Shown: positions 9,459 to 23,363, counted from the stretch's first letter. The stretch: DNA of 64,000 nt from CAZMGY01 sp964565945 [NCBI: uncultured bacterium] (GCA_964565945.1 CAZMGY010000021.1:1-64000); one strand, 5' to 3'. Notes: generated by a model not told the origin, from the letters alone. A program made the numbers and translations.

Positions 9459-10380
9459 TTTGAGCGTGCGTTACCTTTTTATTTTTTTATTTGTATTGGA
9501 ACCTATCTTGAACATAAGCCACGCCCAAGAATATCAACTATCTTGGCAGGTTCGTTTCCCACAAGCTATTGTTTATGATGAAGAAGAAAACATCTATTTT
9601 GTGGCCTACCTTACCGATAATCCCCTAACTCAAAATGGTCAATCCTATATAAGCAAAGTCGACAAAGACTTAAAAGAAGTCATTTCTGAGCGATTTTGCG
9701 TCAATCTTAGCGGACCTCAAGCTATAAGCTTAAGTAAAGCTTACCTGATTGTTGCAGATCAAGGTAGTGTTAAATTTTTTGACCGGAAAACAGGCTTTTG
9801 GCAAAAAACGATCACCTTCGGGGAAGCACCCCAATCACTCATCAGTGACGTGCTCTTTGATGGTGAACGCTTTGTGTATGCCTGCGACATGTTTGCCAAT
9901 GCCTTGATTCGGATTGATCTTCATCGCAATATGGAAAGTTCCATTATGGATTATGGCCCATGGATCGATACACCTAAACGCTTGCTTTATAATCCACGAA
10001 GAAAAACATTATTCGTGGCATCGTATAATAGTGGTAGCGTTTACGAGTTTAACCCTCGCACCAAAGAACAAAAAACAATCATTCGTTATGGTCCCACACA
10101 ATTGATGGGTATGGCTATGGATCGAGACTTCAACTTCTACCTGTCCAATGCTCATAATGGTGGACAAATTATTAAGATTACTCCAGAAAAACGCTATTAC
10201 GTTTTTACCGAAGCTCTCGTTAACCCAGCCAACATGCACCTTCATCCCAACCAAGAAGCTCTGCTGTTGCCGAGCCAATCCAGAGATCTTATTTTTCAAA
10301 TTCCATTCAAGCAAGACCCAAAAGAGACAACTCAAGCGACCGTCAAATGGATTGAACAAGTCGATAAGGCTAAAACTTGA
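9448..10380 (+). CDS. secreted beta-propeller protein, last gene of the B12 operon
   Basis: 310 residues with a signal peptide (hydrophobic 8-25, cleavage near SHAQ). The mature part is built of repeated blade-like units of the NHL/SMP-30 type, such as SGPQAISLSKAYLIVADQG, ISDVLFDGERFVYACD, RLLYNPRRKTLFVASYNSG and MGMAMDRDFNFYLSNAHNG. It overlaps the ATPase gene by 11 bases, so it belongs to the same transcript. A periplasmic or outer-surface role in B12 acquisition is inferred from position only. There is no lipobox. An esterase role (as in SMP-30) cannot be excluded, but I did not identify its metal-binding residues. Confidence 0.7.
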   Translation: MMYNLSVRYLFIFLFVLEPILNISHAQEYQLSWQVRFPQAIVYDEEENIYFVAYLTDNPLTQNGQSYISKVDKDLKEVISERFCVNLSGPQAISLSKAYLIVADQGSVKFFDRKTGFWQKTITFGEAPQSLISDVLFDGERFVYACDMFANALIRIDLHRNMESSIMDYGPWIDTPKRLLYNPRRKTLFVASYNSGSVYEFNPRTKEQKTIIRYGPTQLMGMAMDRDFNFYLSNAHNGGQIIKITPEKRYYVFTEALVNPANMHLHPNQEALLLPSQSRDLIFQIPFKQDPKETTQATVKWIEQVDKAKT

Positions 10381-10595
10381 TTATTTTATTCAATTGGAAC
10401 ATCCATTTTTTCTTTCATCTTTTAAGACCGATTCAATACCCGATATAAGGTCCCTAGGAGCTTATATAAATGGAAAAACTTTATTTATGAAGGCAGTGTC
10501 CTCGGGAGCCTCTCTTGCAAAAGATGAACGTGAGGCAATTGAGCGGAAAGACCTGAGGGCCACTATACTAAGAAAACCCCATTTTGAAATATTAG

Positions 10596-10666
10596 AGCGG
10601 GTGAAGGGAATCGAACCCTCGTAGTCGGCTTGGAAGGCCGAAGCTTTACCTCTAAGCTACACCCGC
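10596..10666 (-). tRNA. tRNA-Gly(TCC)
   Basis: A complete 71-nt cloverleaf on the minus strand. The acceptor stem is GCGGGTG/CACCCGC, the anticodon stem TCGGC/GCCGA holds the loop CTTCCAA (anticodon TCC), and the T-arm is GAGGGTTCGATTCCCTT. CCA is not encoded. Confidence 0.95.
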
Positions 10667-10828
10667 TCAAAGTTAAACATTTTTCTTGTAAACGCTATGG
10701 GTTTTTTGGCCTTCCAGCAAGGGCTCGGAATATTTTATGACTGGCACTAAGCCCCATACTCGCTCAAGCGAGGAAGATTTTAGCACATTATACAATCAAA
10801 ATCAAGAAAATATTATCTTGCTCACTAC

Positions 10829-10858
10829 GTCATCCCGCGATTAAGTTGCGGGATGACG
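10829..10858. repeat. palindromic element GTCATCCCGC...GCGGGATGAC
   Basis: A 10-11 bp inverted repeat with a short loop lies between tRNA-Gly and the DUF4013 gene. No T-tract follows on either strand, so it is more likely a dispersed palindromic repeat than a terminator. Similar CATCCCGC palindromes are known from memory in Rickettsia and Wolbachia genomes. Only one copy is visible here. Confidence 0.45.
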
Positions 10859-10892
10859 CAAATAAGTACCGTGTACATACATAACTGCACAT

Positions 10893-10930
10893 AATAAAAA
10901 ACCCACCTTAAATTAAGGCAGGTTTTCATC
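10893..10930 (-). terminator. rho-independent terminator of the DUF4013 gene
   Basis: On the minus strand the hairpin CCTGCCTTAA / TTAAGGTGGG is followed by TTTTTTATT, about 20 bases after the stop codon of the upstream membrane-protein gene. Confidence 0.75.
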
Positions 10931-10950
10931 AAATCTCTAGCTAAAAGTCA

Positions 10951-11694
10951 TTACTCGGCTTGAGGATCGAAAGCATCAAGATCATCGAAGGAATCATTTT
11001 CCACAGACGTTATTTCATCAACCGATGAAGCCACATCTGTAGCAGAAACAACCTCCGCGGCCACAGGATAAATCTCGCCAAAGCCACGAAAAGCCACAAT
11101 CCCTACAAAAACAGTCAAAGGAGTCGTCACAACAAGAGCTAAGACTGGAAGTAAAGCATTCACAAAACCTGACAGCAATGACACAATAACAATCAAGGCA
11201 TAAAGCTTAAGCGCATCCCCCATGCAAGAACGAAAGTTTTTCCAAATGCGCTTAGCATCCAAAACATCTCTGATCTGTTCTCTTTCTAAATAAGCCCCAA
11301 TCACAAAAGGAATGCACACAGACACACACATCGCTAAGAGGTAGAGAACGATCATCATCACATTACCAATTGTGTTAAAAATCTCTCCAGCTCCCGATAT
11401 CGCCACCGAAAAGAAAACCAAACCCATTATAGGAATCGCATAAATCAAGCTGCAAAGCGTTCCTGCAACACCCAAAATAAACATTTTAATTAGACCATCG
11501 GTTCCCGTAGAAAACCAATCGGGTAGAACACGTGCTTCCTTACGAATTCCAGACTGAAAAATAGTCATGAAATAACCCATCACCAAAAAATTCACTAATG
11601 GAAGAATGGCCAAAACAGTTCCAATTACTAGCTTGGCTGGCCAACGCCTATCCTCAAACGGAAATTTAATCACACCACCAAAATCAAGTTTCAT
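10951..11694 (-). CDS. DUF4013-family membrane protein
   Basis: About 248 residues from the ATG at 11694. Longer frames reach 11703 or 11778 but run into the rRNA terminator, and the family normally begins near MKLDFGGVIKFPFEDRRW. It resembles DUF4013 proteins: an N-terminal FPFED-x-W motif, four to six membrane helices, GYFMTIFQSGIRKEARVLPDW after the first helices (the family's GY...LP-W pattern), and an acidic C-terminal tail. Function unknown. It is a single-gene unit closed by its own terminator. Confidence 0.7.
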   Translation of the reverse strand: MKLDFGGVIKFPFEDRRWPAKLVIGTVLAILPLVNFLVMGYFMTIFQSGIRKEARVLPDWFSTGTDGLIKMFILGVAGTLCSLIYAIPIMGLVFFSVAISGAGEIFNTIGNVMMIVLYLLAMCVSVCIPFVIGAYLEREQIRDVLDAKRIWKNFRSCMGDALKLYALIVIVSLLSGFVNALLPVLALVVTTPLTVFVGIVAFRGFGEIYPVAAEVVSATDVASSVDEITSVENDSFDDLDAFDPQAE

Positions 11695-11778
11695 ACCCCT
11701 CATTCTCCCTTCACATACCACGATCTGCGCCCTTTTCAACAAAGGTAACACATTTTGTTGCACAAATGCAAGCCCCAA

Positions 11779-11812
11779 ATAAAAAGCCCCAAACCTAAAA
11801 GGAACGGGGCTA
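11779..11812 (-). terminator. terminator of the rRNA operon
   Basis: Directly after 5S rRNA on the minus strand. The stem AGCCCC / GGGGCT, with an imperfect extension, is followed by TTTTTATTT. Confidence 0.8.
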
Positions 11813-11819
11813 TTTTAAA

Positions 11820-11935
11820 TTCGGCGACGACCTACTCTCCCACACCGTTGCCAGTGCAGTACCATCGGCACAGGAGGACTTAACTTCCGTATTCGAAATG
11901 GGAACGGGTGTGACCCCTCCGTTATTGCCACCGAA
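11820..11935 (-). rRNA. rrf: 5S ribosomal RNA
   Basis: A 116-nt gene whose ends can pair (TTCGGTGGC with GTCGCCGAA). The internal segments TAACTTCCGTATTCG and GGAACGGGTGTGACCCC, read on the plus strand, are typical of 5S. Last gene of the rRNA operon. Confidence 0.93.
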
Positions 11936-12023
11936 AAATATTCTTCATATTTTATTTTTACATTGAATATTGGGATCAACCTTAAGCTAATCGGCATTAT
12001 GTACTTTTAAACTTATTGTTTAA

Positions 12024-15030
<3,007 letters not shown>

Positions 15031-15209
15031 ATTTTTTGAATGCTTCATCTTGTTTTTCAAAATGAATCGCATAATCTCGTATTATGAGATACCAATTAAC
15101 ACAAGAAACTAATTAAATTAGATTCTCGGCTTTACCCAATATTCAATTGTAAAAGATCAATCGCGAACCATCACGGATTCACTAAATTTGTTTTTAGCAC
15201 AGCTTTATT

Positions 15210-15282
15210 TGGAGACGGAGGGATTCGAACCCTCGACCTCCGCCTTGCAAGGGCGGCACTCTTCCAGCTGAGCTACGTCCCC
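15210..15282 (-). tRNA. tRNA-Ala(TGC)
   Basis: A 73-nt cloverleaf in the 16S-23S spacer. Acceptor stem GGGGACG/CGTCTCC, anticodon loop with TGC, T-arm GAGGGTTCGAATCCCTC. CCA is not encoded. Confidence 0.96.
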
Positions 15283-15286
15283 AATA

Positions 15287-15360
15287 TGGGCCCAGGTAGA
15301 CTCGAACTACCGACTTCAGCCTTATCAGGGCTGCGCTCTAACCAGCTGAGCTACGAGCCC
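15287..15360 (-). tRNA. tRNA-Ile(GAT)
   Basis: A 74-nt cloverleaf four bases from tRNA-Ala in the 16S-23S spacer. The anticodon loop contains GAT. The acceptor stem GGGCTCG/TGGGCCC includes G-U pairs. CCA is not encoded. Confidence 0.96.
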
Positions 15361-15461
15361 AGCATATTTTTAGAATAGGATAGTCAATAGTTGCCTACAT
15401 CGACATGTCACCGCATGTCATAACGATCCAAAGATCAATATGCATGCTTTATTTTCTCCTT

Positions 15462-17038
<1,577 letters not shown>

Positions 17039-17241
17039 AAAAGTTTGAAATCCAGAGCAAAGTTCTTATGAACTGTGCTTTGGCATATTTCATTTTAGGT
17101 TGCCTAAATAATGCTCGAAAGCTTTACCTAGGACTTCTTCTCAACTTGTGAGAATTGATAAGTGACTGTTCGCACAAACTATCAAACTATCCTATTAAAT
17201 TTTCAAAGATCAAATACGCTTGCAACTACAAGCGGACGATA
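17039..17241 (-). other. rRNA operon leader
   Basis: About 200 bases between the rRNA promoter and 16S, on the minus strand. It carries sequence that can pair with the 16S 3' flank for RNase III processing, though I did not map the stem. No gene is seen here. Confidence 0.5.
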
Positions 17242-17270
17242 AGTATATCTAATTTAAAAAACAGTGTCAA
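17242..17270 (-). promoter_or_regulatory. rRNA operon promoter
   Basis: On the minus strand TTGACA (17265-17270) and TATACT (17242-17247) are separated by exactly 17 bases, and the spacer is T/A-rich. It is the best sigma70 match in the window and is oriented into 16S. Confidence 0.8.
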
Positions 17271-17328
17271 CACTTTTTTATTTTATTTTTTCATTTCCGC
17301 CCCCAATAATCCTCTCGGGGCCAGCATT

Positions 17329-17351
17329 GCTGTTTTTACGCTCAAAACAGC
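17329..17351. repeat. 8-bp inverted repeat in the queC leader
   Basis: GCTGTTTT and AAAACAGC are separated by seven bases and end about 18 bases before the queC start. There is no T-tract. It could be a leader hairpin or operator. It does not match the preQ1 riboswitch patterns I know. Confidence 0.35.
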
Positions 17352-17368
17352 GTCAGTTGAGGTATAAT

Positions 17369-18058
17369 ATGTCCATGGAGAAAAAAGCTATTATCTTATA
17401 TAGTGGGGGTCTTGACTCCAGCACATTGGTAGCTATGGCACATCGTCAAGATTATAAACTTTACACTCTCAGCTTTGACTACGGACAAAATCATGTGTAC
17501 GAGCTAGAAAAGGCCAAGCTTTTTCTAAAATCTTACCCAATCCAGGAATCCAAAACTATCCCCATTGATTTGCGAACCTTTGGACAGTCGGCGCTCACAA
17601 GCGACATCGCAGTACCCAAGCGCATCAACAAGCAAATTCCCGACAATGAAATTCCTATCACCTATGTGCCAGCGCGCAATACTATTTTTTTAGCTTATAC
17701 CCTAGCGTGGGCCGAGGTTCTTAAAGCCCACGATATTTTTCTTGGTGTCAATTATATTGACTATAGCGGCTACCCCGATTGTCGTCCCGAGTTTATTCAA
17801 GCTTTCTCCCGTATGGCCAACCTTGCCACCAAGGAAGCGCTCAATGGACATCTGCTTACCATCCACACACCTTTGCTTCATCTGAGCAAATCCGACATCA
17901 TTCAAACAGGCGTTGACCTCGGTACCGACTATAGCCTTACACATAGTTGTTATGATCCTTCCGATGCCAATTTAGCCTGCGGATCCTGTGACAGTTGTTT
18001 GTTAAGGAAAAAAGGGTTTCAAGACGCCGGTCTCGAAGACCCCATAGCCTATGCCTAG
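17369..18058 (+). CDS. queC: 7-cyano-7-deazaguanine synthase
   Basis: Makes preQ0 from 7-carboxy-7-deazaguanine, ammonia and ATP in queuosine biosynthesis. 229 residues from the ATG at 17369, chosen because GAGG lies about seven bases upstream and the family begins just before the PP-loop SGGLDSS. Also present are the substrate segment YVPARNTIFLAYTLAWAE and the zinc-binding cluster near the C-terminus, with Cys in CYDPSDANLACGSCDSCLLR. It faces queE with only two bases between stop codons. Confidence 0.94.
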   Translation: MSMEKKAIILYSGGLDSSTLVAMAHRQDYKLYTLSFDYGQNHVYELEKAKLFLKSYPIQESKTIPIDLRTFGQSALTSDIAVPKRINKQIPDNEIPITYVPARNTIFLAYTLAWAEVLKAHDIFLGVNYIDYSGYPDCRPEFIQAFSRMANLATKEALNGHLLTIHTPLLHLSKSDIIQTGVDLGTDYSLTHSCYDPSDANLACGSCDSCLLRKKGFQDAGLEDPIAYA

Positions 18059-18060
18059 CC

Positions 18061-18693
18061 CTAGATTCCTTGAACGTCTTCGCCCCAGATATACTTGTGC
18101 AACTGAACTTGCAAACGAACCTCTAACTGATCGTCCAGGATCCATTCTGCTAAGATTTTCGGATCTAACACGCCATGAACTGGAGAAAACAAAACAGACA
18201 CCTGAATGTTGTACTCCTGGATCGCCTTCAAAGACCAATCATAATCCATACGATCTGCCATCACAAACTTAACTTCATCACCATGCTTTAAATGCTTCAG
18301 GTTGCTCATCATAAAACTACCGCTCTCACCACTCGAAGGACACTTAATATCCATAATCACGGCTACTTTTTCTGGTAAGTCCGTAATCAATACACTGCCA
18401 CTGGTTTCCAGCAAAACCGTATACCCTCGATCGCACAAAGCTTGCAACAAATCCCGACACTCTTTTTGTAGAAGAGGTTCGCCCCCTGTCACTTCAACAA
18501 GCTGCGTGTTCATATTCGCCACCTGATCAAGCACTTCGGCCACCGTTTGCTTCTCTCCACCGAAAAAAGCATCTTCAGTATCACAATACCCACAACGTAA
18601 GTTGCAACCAGTAAGCCGAATAAAAATGCAGGGAAGCCCCACACACGATGACTCCCCTTGCAAACTTTTGTAAATTTCAGAAATGGTTAACAT
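18061..18693 (-). CDS. queE: 7-carboxy-7-deazaguanine synthase, radical SAM
   Basis: A radical SAM enzyme converting 6-carboxy-tetrahydropterin to 7-carboxy-7-deazaguanine, the step before QueC. 210 residues. It begins with ISEIYKSLQGESSCVGLPC, and the iron-sulfur cluster ligands are in CNLRCGYCDT (the Cys-x3-Cys-x2-Cys pattern). The SAM-binding VTGGEPLLQ follows near residue 90. Convergent with queC, so the pair would not share a transcript. QueD and GTP cyclohydrolase are not in the window. Confidence 0.93.
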   Translation of the reverse strand: MLTISEIYKSLQGESSCVGLPCIFIRLTGCNLRCGYCDTEDAFFGGEKQTVAEVLDQVANMNTQLVEVTGGEPLLQKECRDLLQALCDRGYTVLLETSGSVLITDLPEKVAVIMDIKCPSSGESGSFMMSNLKHLKHGDEVKFVMADRMDYDWSLKAIQEYNIQVSVLFSPVHGVLDPKILAEWILDDQLEVRLQVQLHKYIWGEDVQGI

Positions 18694-18710
18694 AGAACCC
18701 TAACATGCGT

Positions 18711-19145
18711 TTAATAACGCGAAGATCCTCGATTTTGATCTCGCATGGAATCACGATAAGCCACCTCATAACCTTCACGGTATCCTTCACGGTATCCTTT
18801 ATCATAGCTGAATTGATCAAAGTTGCGCGAACGACGGGGTCTCTTGGGATAAGGATCTCTGTCATAATAGTCATCACGATAGGTGGAACGACGTTGCGGC
18901 AGAGAAGAGTTTTGGCCCTGCAAGGAACCAACTAAAATATTCCCTAAAATATTGCTTCCCGCACCCACAAGCGCTCCCTTTCCAGCTTTTCCTCCAGAAG
19001 TTTTGGCAGCAATAGCGCCAATACCCGCACCAAACAAGCCTTGCTGCAAAATTTGTTTAGCGGCATCATCATTCTCTGCATACGCATGAGGCGCACCCAA
19101 AACCAAGACAAAACAGCTCAACACTATTCCTTTAAGCAAATGCAT
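18711..19145 (-). CDS. small secreted glycine-rich protein
   Basis: 144 residues from the ATG at 19145, chosen for the GAGGGGGA ribosome binding site and because it begins directly with a signal peptide (cleavage near AHAYA/END). The mature part has a Gly/Ala-rich glycine-zipper-like segment (about 30-75), then a basic, Tyr- and Arg-rich tail with the tandem KGYREGYREGYEVAY. It ends 17 bases from queE and could share its transcript. I do not recognise the family. It may be an envelope protein. Confidence 0.65.
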   Translation of the reverse strand: MHLLKGIVLSCFVLVLGAPHAYAENDDAAKQILQQGLFGAGIGAIAAKTSGGKAGKGALVGAGSNILGNILVGSLQGQNSSLPQRRSTYRDDYYDRDPYPKRPRRSRNFDQFSYDKGYREGYREGYEVAYRDSMRDQNRGSSRY

Positions 19146-19259
19146 CGCAACTTCCCCCTCTTGTATAAATAAAAATATCCCTAGGTATAACACTTTTGCC
19201 CTAGCAAAAACAAGTCCCCTGTCTCCGACCCCCCCCCTTATTACTATTTCTTCTCTAGA

Positions 19260-21359
19260 TTAAGAAACCTTCATAAGGCGATACTTAGCTGTTTGACGTA
19301 TTTTCTGACACGTCTTCAAAAGCCCTGTAATAATCCGATCAATATGGTTGTAAAGGGCTTTTGTATTCACATTCATCGAGGTATCCATGATATTCAGTGT
19401 GAACAGCTCTTGAAAGCCGCTCCAATGACATTCCTCATAATTTAGCAAACCCATCAGCTTAGTTTCGAAATAACGATACATCGCCTTGCGATCCTGAGTC
19501 GAATACACATCGAGCGTATACACCAACAGCATGATCGCCAAGCGGTCCTCAACAATCCCTATGGAACGAAACAAAGCTGAGGCAAGAAAAGTTTTGGCCC
19601 ACAGCATCGCCCCAATATCCCCACCTTCCACATCATCCTTGAGCAATTGAAACACATCGGCGCGCAACTTGAGCGTGCTTTGTCCCTGATCATCCAAAAT
19701 AATTTCAGCCGGATAATGCGCCTGTAAAGAATACATTACATTTTTAACCAAAGACTCCCAGGAACGAGAGAATAATTCTGGCCGCGAATACCCCAAACCA
19801 ATGAAACGCAATGCGTTTTGAGGGAAATGCTGCAAAAAATCATAAATAAGCTGCCCCCACACACCTTCCTTTGAGATTTCGGTCGACAACATACGCTGCG
19901 ACAAAACATCCCTATCCAAACTTATGCCTGGCTGATAAAAGATAAAATCTTGCATCACCACATAAACCCACAAGGCTTTAATCCGTTCAATTTTATTGAG
20001 TGAATTGAAAAAAATAGAAAAGGCCTTTGCATTGTACTGAATCATCGTTCCTTCCATCACAAGATTGTCACACACTTTCGACAAATACGTATACTTTTGC
20101 CTCACCGAATCCGGATAAGACAGTTTTTTGCGCAAAAGCTCCGAGGATCTTTTGATTTCTCCCATCACTTGAATGAAATCATCTCGCCCTTTCTGATATC
20201 TCTCGGTTAAAAAAAACTCAAAGACCTGTGGTTTATTTCTTAAAAAGAACACCAAGGCCTTAAACCGACCATGGCGAAGATAATAATTTTTATTTTTATT
20301 AACCGCCCCTTCATTTTTAATAATAAAAAAACCTTTTAGTTCTTTCATGAAAGCATCAAAGTCCTGTTGACGAAATTCTTTTTCATGGTTTTGAACATCA
20401 ACCAGAACACGTTTAATACCATCGTGTTGCTGCAACATAGCATAAAGATCAGAAGGACTCATATACTCTGGCAATAGATTCATCGCCCGATCAAGAACTT
20501 TTTTTTCGAGATCGTTATTCTTAAAACGATAGCCACTCCTCTTTATGTTTTTAAGAATCTGCAAATACCAAGGCAATTGCGCCGATTGAAAAGGCGTGCG
20601 ATCCGCTTGCGCCACCTCTTCTTCCACGTCTCGAATAAACTCATCAGGAGCATCTCTTAAAAACACAACATCCCATTTGTCATCTTTGCGCAGTTCTTCG
20701 GACTGCACATCCACCACTCTTTTTTTAATAGCTTTATCAATTTTGTCCTGTACTTGATCCATGTCCAACTCAAGGGACTTAAATCGCTCTAAATCCTCAA
20801 TAGAAGGACTGGCCACCACCTTAATATCATCTTCCTTAAACCTTAAAGTCACCGACTTAAAATCATCGCTAGGCATCACCTCAACCCAGTCTTCATAACT
20901 TAAGGTTGAACGTAATTTTTGACGAAGCTGATTAACTGAAGAAAAATCTCTTAAAGAAAATACCACTTGATTAATCACATATAAAGGTTGACTGGACCAA
21001 TGATGTTTTTGAATCAAAAGTTTCTCATTACTTCTGAACTTGCGATAGATGTCGACAACAATCTGCCCCGTTTGTTTCGCTGGACTAAAAAAGTCTTCTA
21101 AAACTATCGTCACTTGGGATTGTTTTGCAACCTGCTTAGCCATTTGAATATTAAGAGGAACAAACGACTCGATATGATTGACCAAGACACCTTTTTCTTG
21201 CTTAAGCTGGCTCATTCGATCTTGAAGTAAAATGATTTCATTGATGCTGGCTTGTAAGCCAGCAACACTCAATAAGCTCAATAGAACTAAACCAAATTGA
21301 CGAACCCCCCGATCAATTCGCGAGGTAACAGAATCAAAACAACCCCGCACACAAAGCAT
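19260..21359 (-). CDS. large secreted protein, function unknown
   Basis: 699 residues with an N-terminal hydrophobic stretch (about 22-38, ending VAGLQA) that fits a signal peptide, so the product should reach the periplasm. It is mainly charged and helical, with no motif I can name. The start overlaps the stop of the preceding lipoprotein gene by one base (taATG), so the two are translationally coupled and probably work together. It is the last gene of the HU-hisS-aspS transcript direction. Confidence 0.65.
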   Translation of the reverse strand: MLCVRGCFDSVTSRIDRGVRQFGLVLLSLLSVAGLQASINEIILLQDRMSQLKQEKGVLVNHIESFVPLNIQMAKQVAKQSQVTIVLEDFFSPAKQTGQIVVDIYRKFRSNEKLLIQKHHWSSQPLYVINQVVFSLRDFSSVNQLRQKLRSTLSYEDWVEVMPSDDFKSVTLRFKEDDIKVVASPSIEDLERFKSLELDMDQVQDKIDKAIKKRVVDVQSEELRKDDKWDVVFLRDAPDEFIRDVEEEVAQADRTPFQSAQLPWYLQILKNIKRSGYRFKNNDLEKKVLDRAMNLLPEYMSPSDLYAMLQQHDGIKRVLVDVQNHEKEFRQQDFDAFMKELKGFFIIKNEGAVNKNKNYYLRHGRFKALVFFLRNKPQVFEFFLTERYQKGRDDFIQVMGEIKRSSELLRKKLSYPDSVRQKYTYLSKVCDNLVMEGTMIQYNAKAFSIFFNSLNKIERIKALWVYVVMQDFIFYQPGISLDRDVLSQRMLSTEISKEGVWGQLIYDFLQHFPQNALRFIGLGYSRPELFSRSWESLVKNVMYSLQAHYPAEIILDDQGQSTLKLRADVFQLLKDDVEGGDIGAMLWAKTFLASALFRSIGIVEDRLAIMLLVYTLDVYSTQDRKAMYRYFETKLMGLLNYEECHWSGFQELFTLNIMDTSMNVNTKALYNHIDRIITGLLKTCQKIRQTAKYRLMKVS

Positions 21360-21568
21360 TATTCGGAATCAAAGATACGGGTCATATCTACTTCTAGAAT
21401 ACGACGTTTTTTGATGCTTGGCTTACGCTCTCTCTTAGGAGCCTCTCCCAAGAGATAACCTCGGTTACCTTGAAGGGCTTGATCCTCACGAGCCACTTCA
21501 AGCACCTTTGTACTCACACTACAGCCACTCACCATCGCCAAAATGATTAAAACAATTATTGATTTCAC
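21359..21568 (-). CDS. small lipoprotein
   Basis: 69 residues from a GTG at 21568, preferred because AGGAGG lies seven bases upstream; the ATG at 21574 leaves only one base of spacing. The signal peptide ends in the lipobox MVSGC, so the mature protein starts at a lipidated Cys. The rest is short and basic (KRERKPSIKKRR). Coupled to the secreted 699-residue protein downstream. Confidence 0.65.
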   Translation of the reverse strand: MKSIIVLIILAMVSGCSVSTKVLEVAREDQALQGNRGYLLGEAPKRERKPSIKKRRILEVDMTRIFDSE

Positions 21569-21602
21569 TAGCATACCTCCTTTAATTTCACATCAAATGG
21601 CA

Positions 21603-23363
21603 TTAATCGATCATTTTTAAATTTAATTCTCTCAATTGCTTGCCCTCCACTTCGGAAGGAGCCTCCGTCAACAAACAACTGGCTTTTTGTGTCTTTGGAA
21701 AAGCAATCACATCACGGATGCTTTCTTTGTTCAATAATAACATGACCAAGCGATCCAATCCCAACGCAATTCCTCCATGGGGCGGCGCTCCAAAAGTCAA
21801 CGCATCCAACAGAAAGCCAAATTTGGCCCGCGCTTCTTCTTCGGAAATACCCAAAAGGGTAAACATTTGATCTTGAATCTCTTTCTGATGAATCCGTATA
21901 CTTCCACCACCCACTTCGATACCATTCAAAACAAGGTCATAGGCACGTGCTCGCAAAGATCCTGGATCTTGGATCAAATCTTGAGAGCCTTCCAATATAG
22001 GCGAAGTAAAGGGGTGATGCACAGCAATGTAACGCTTTTCTTCCTCCTCCCATTCCAACAAAGGAAAGTTAACCACCCATAAAAAAACAAATTGATCTTG
22101 AGGAATAAGCTTGAGCCGCCCTCCCATTTCGAGACGTAAATACCCTAAAACTTCATTAGACACCGAGCGATCATCGGCAATAAACATGATCAAATCAGCC
22201 GACTTAGCCTGCGCCTTTGTCTTAATCGCTTCGATTTGTTCGGCATTAAAAAATTTAGCTATTGGTGACTGCACCCCCTCATCTGTGCATTTAAACCACG
22301 CCATTCCTTTGGCACCAAATTCTTGTGCCAACTTGGTGACCTTATCGATTTCTCCCGAAGAGTAACTCGCACAACCTGGAGCTACAATACACTTAACAGC
22401 ACCGCCACCTTTAATGACACTGGCAAAAACCTTAAAATCCACTTCGGCCACTAAGTCCGACACATCAACAAGCTCCATTCCAAAGCGAACATCTGGCTTA
22501 TCCGATCCATAACGCTCCATAGCCTCGTCATAATCCATACGAGGAAAGGCCCCAGGTAAATCTTGATCCAAAACATCCTTAAAAACTTTTTGCAACAAGC
22601 CTTCTATCAAGGTAAAAACATCTTCTTCGTCGACAAAAGACATTTCGACATCCACTTGAGTAAATTCTGGCTGACGATCCGCACGCAAATCTTCGTCCCG
22701 AAAACACTTCACAATTTGATAATAACGATCCATACTGGCCATCATTAAAATCTGTTTGTACAATTGCGGCGATTGAGGCAAAGCATAAAATTCACCAGGA
22801 TGAACACGACTCGGCACCAAATAGTCCCGTGCCCCTTCAGGAGTACTACGACACAACATGGGCGTTTCAACATCCAAAAACTGATGTTGATTCATATACT
22901 TACGAATCGCATGAACAATTTGGTGTCTTTTGACAAAACTCTCTTGCGTCGTTCTACGTCTTAAATCTAAAAAGCGATACTTAAGACGCAAATTTTCATT
23001 CACATCCCCATCATCCGAGATCAACAAAGGAGGCGTTTTCGCCACATTATGAATCTGAAGCTCTTCGGCAATCACTTCAATTTGCCCAGTCTTCAATTTA
23101 ACATTCTCGGTCCCTTCTAAACGACGCGCCACCTGCCCCTTAATCGCAACCACATATTCATCTCGTAAAGATTCGGACTTAGCGTAGTCATCCAAACTTA
23201 AAGTTTCGGGATTAAAAACAATTTGAGTCAAGCCATAGCGATCGCGCATATCGATAAATAAAATACCCCCATGGTCACGACGCGAATGCACCCAGCCCTC
23301 TAAGGTCACTTGCTGATCCAACTGCTCAACTGATAATTCCCCACAAGTATGCGTACGCTTCAT
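21603..23363 (-). CDS. aspS: aspartyl-tRNA synthetase
   Basis: A class II synthetase, 586 residues, of the bacterial type. It has the N-terminal OB-fold anticodon domain ([21 protein letters not shown]), motif 2 [16 protein letters not shown] near residue 220, the bacterial GAD insertion in the middle, and motif 3 [14 protein letters not shown] near 535. Length equals that of E. coli AspRS. It lies 20 bases after hisS in the same direction. Whether it also charges tRNA-Asn cannot be judged without knowing if GatCAB is present. Confidence 0.96.
   Translation of the reverse strand: MKRTHTCGELSVEQLDQQVTLEGWVHSRRDHGGILFIDMRDRYGLTQIVFNPETLSLDDYAKSESLRDEYVVAIKGQVARRLEGTENVKLKTGQIEVIAEELQIHNVAKTPPLLISDDGDVNENLRLKYRFLDLRRRTTQESFVKRHQIVHAIRKYMNQHQFLDVETPMLCRSTPEGARDYLVPSRVHPGEFYALPQSPQLYKQILMMASMDRYYQIVKCFRDEDLRADRQPEFTQVDVEMSFVDEEDVFTLIEGLLQKVFKDVLDQDLPGAFPRMDYDEAMERYGSDKPDVRFGMELVDVSDLVAEVDFKVFASVIKGGGAVKCIVAPGCASYSSGEIDKVTKLAQEFGAKGMAWFKCTDEGVQSPIAKFFNAEQIEAIKTKAQAKSADLIMFIADDRSVSNEVLGYLRLEMGGRLKLIPQDQFVFLWVVNFPLLEWEEEEKRYIAVHHPFTSPILEGSQDLIQDPGSLRARAYDLVLNGIEVGGGSIRIHQKEIQDQMFTLLGISEEEARAKFGFLLDALTFGAPPHGGIALGLDRLVMLLLNKESIRDVIAFPKTQKASCLLTEAPSEVEGKQLRELNLKMID

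Noticed and set aside
10148-10624. 158-codon frame crossing the end of the propeller gene into tRNA-Gly
   Set aside because: Mostly overlaps a better gene and ends in the tRNA, a common artefact.
17329-17351. preQ1 riboswitch before queC
   Set aside because: The sequence lacks the known preQ1-I core; only a simple hairpin is present.
17264-17368. N-terminal extension of queC
   Set aside because: The extension is hydrophobic junk in a spacer; the ATG at 17369 has a ribosome binding site and family-like length.
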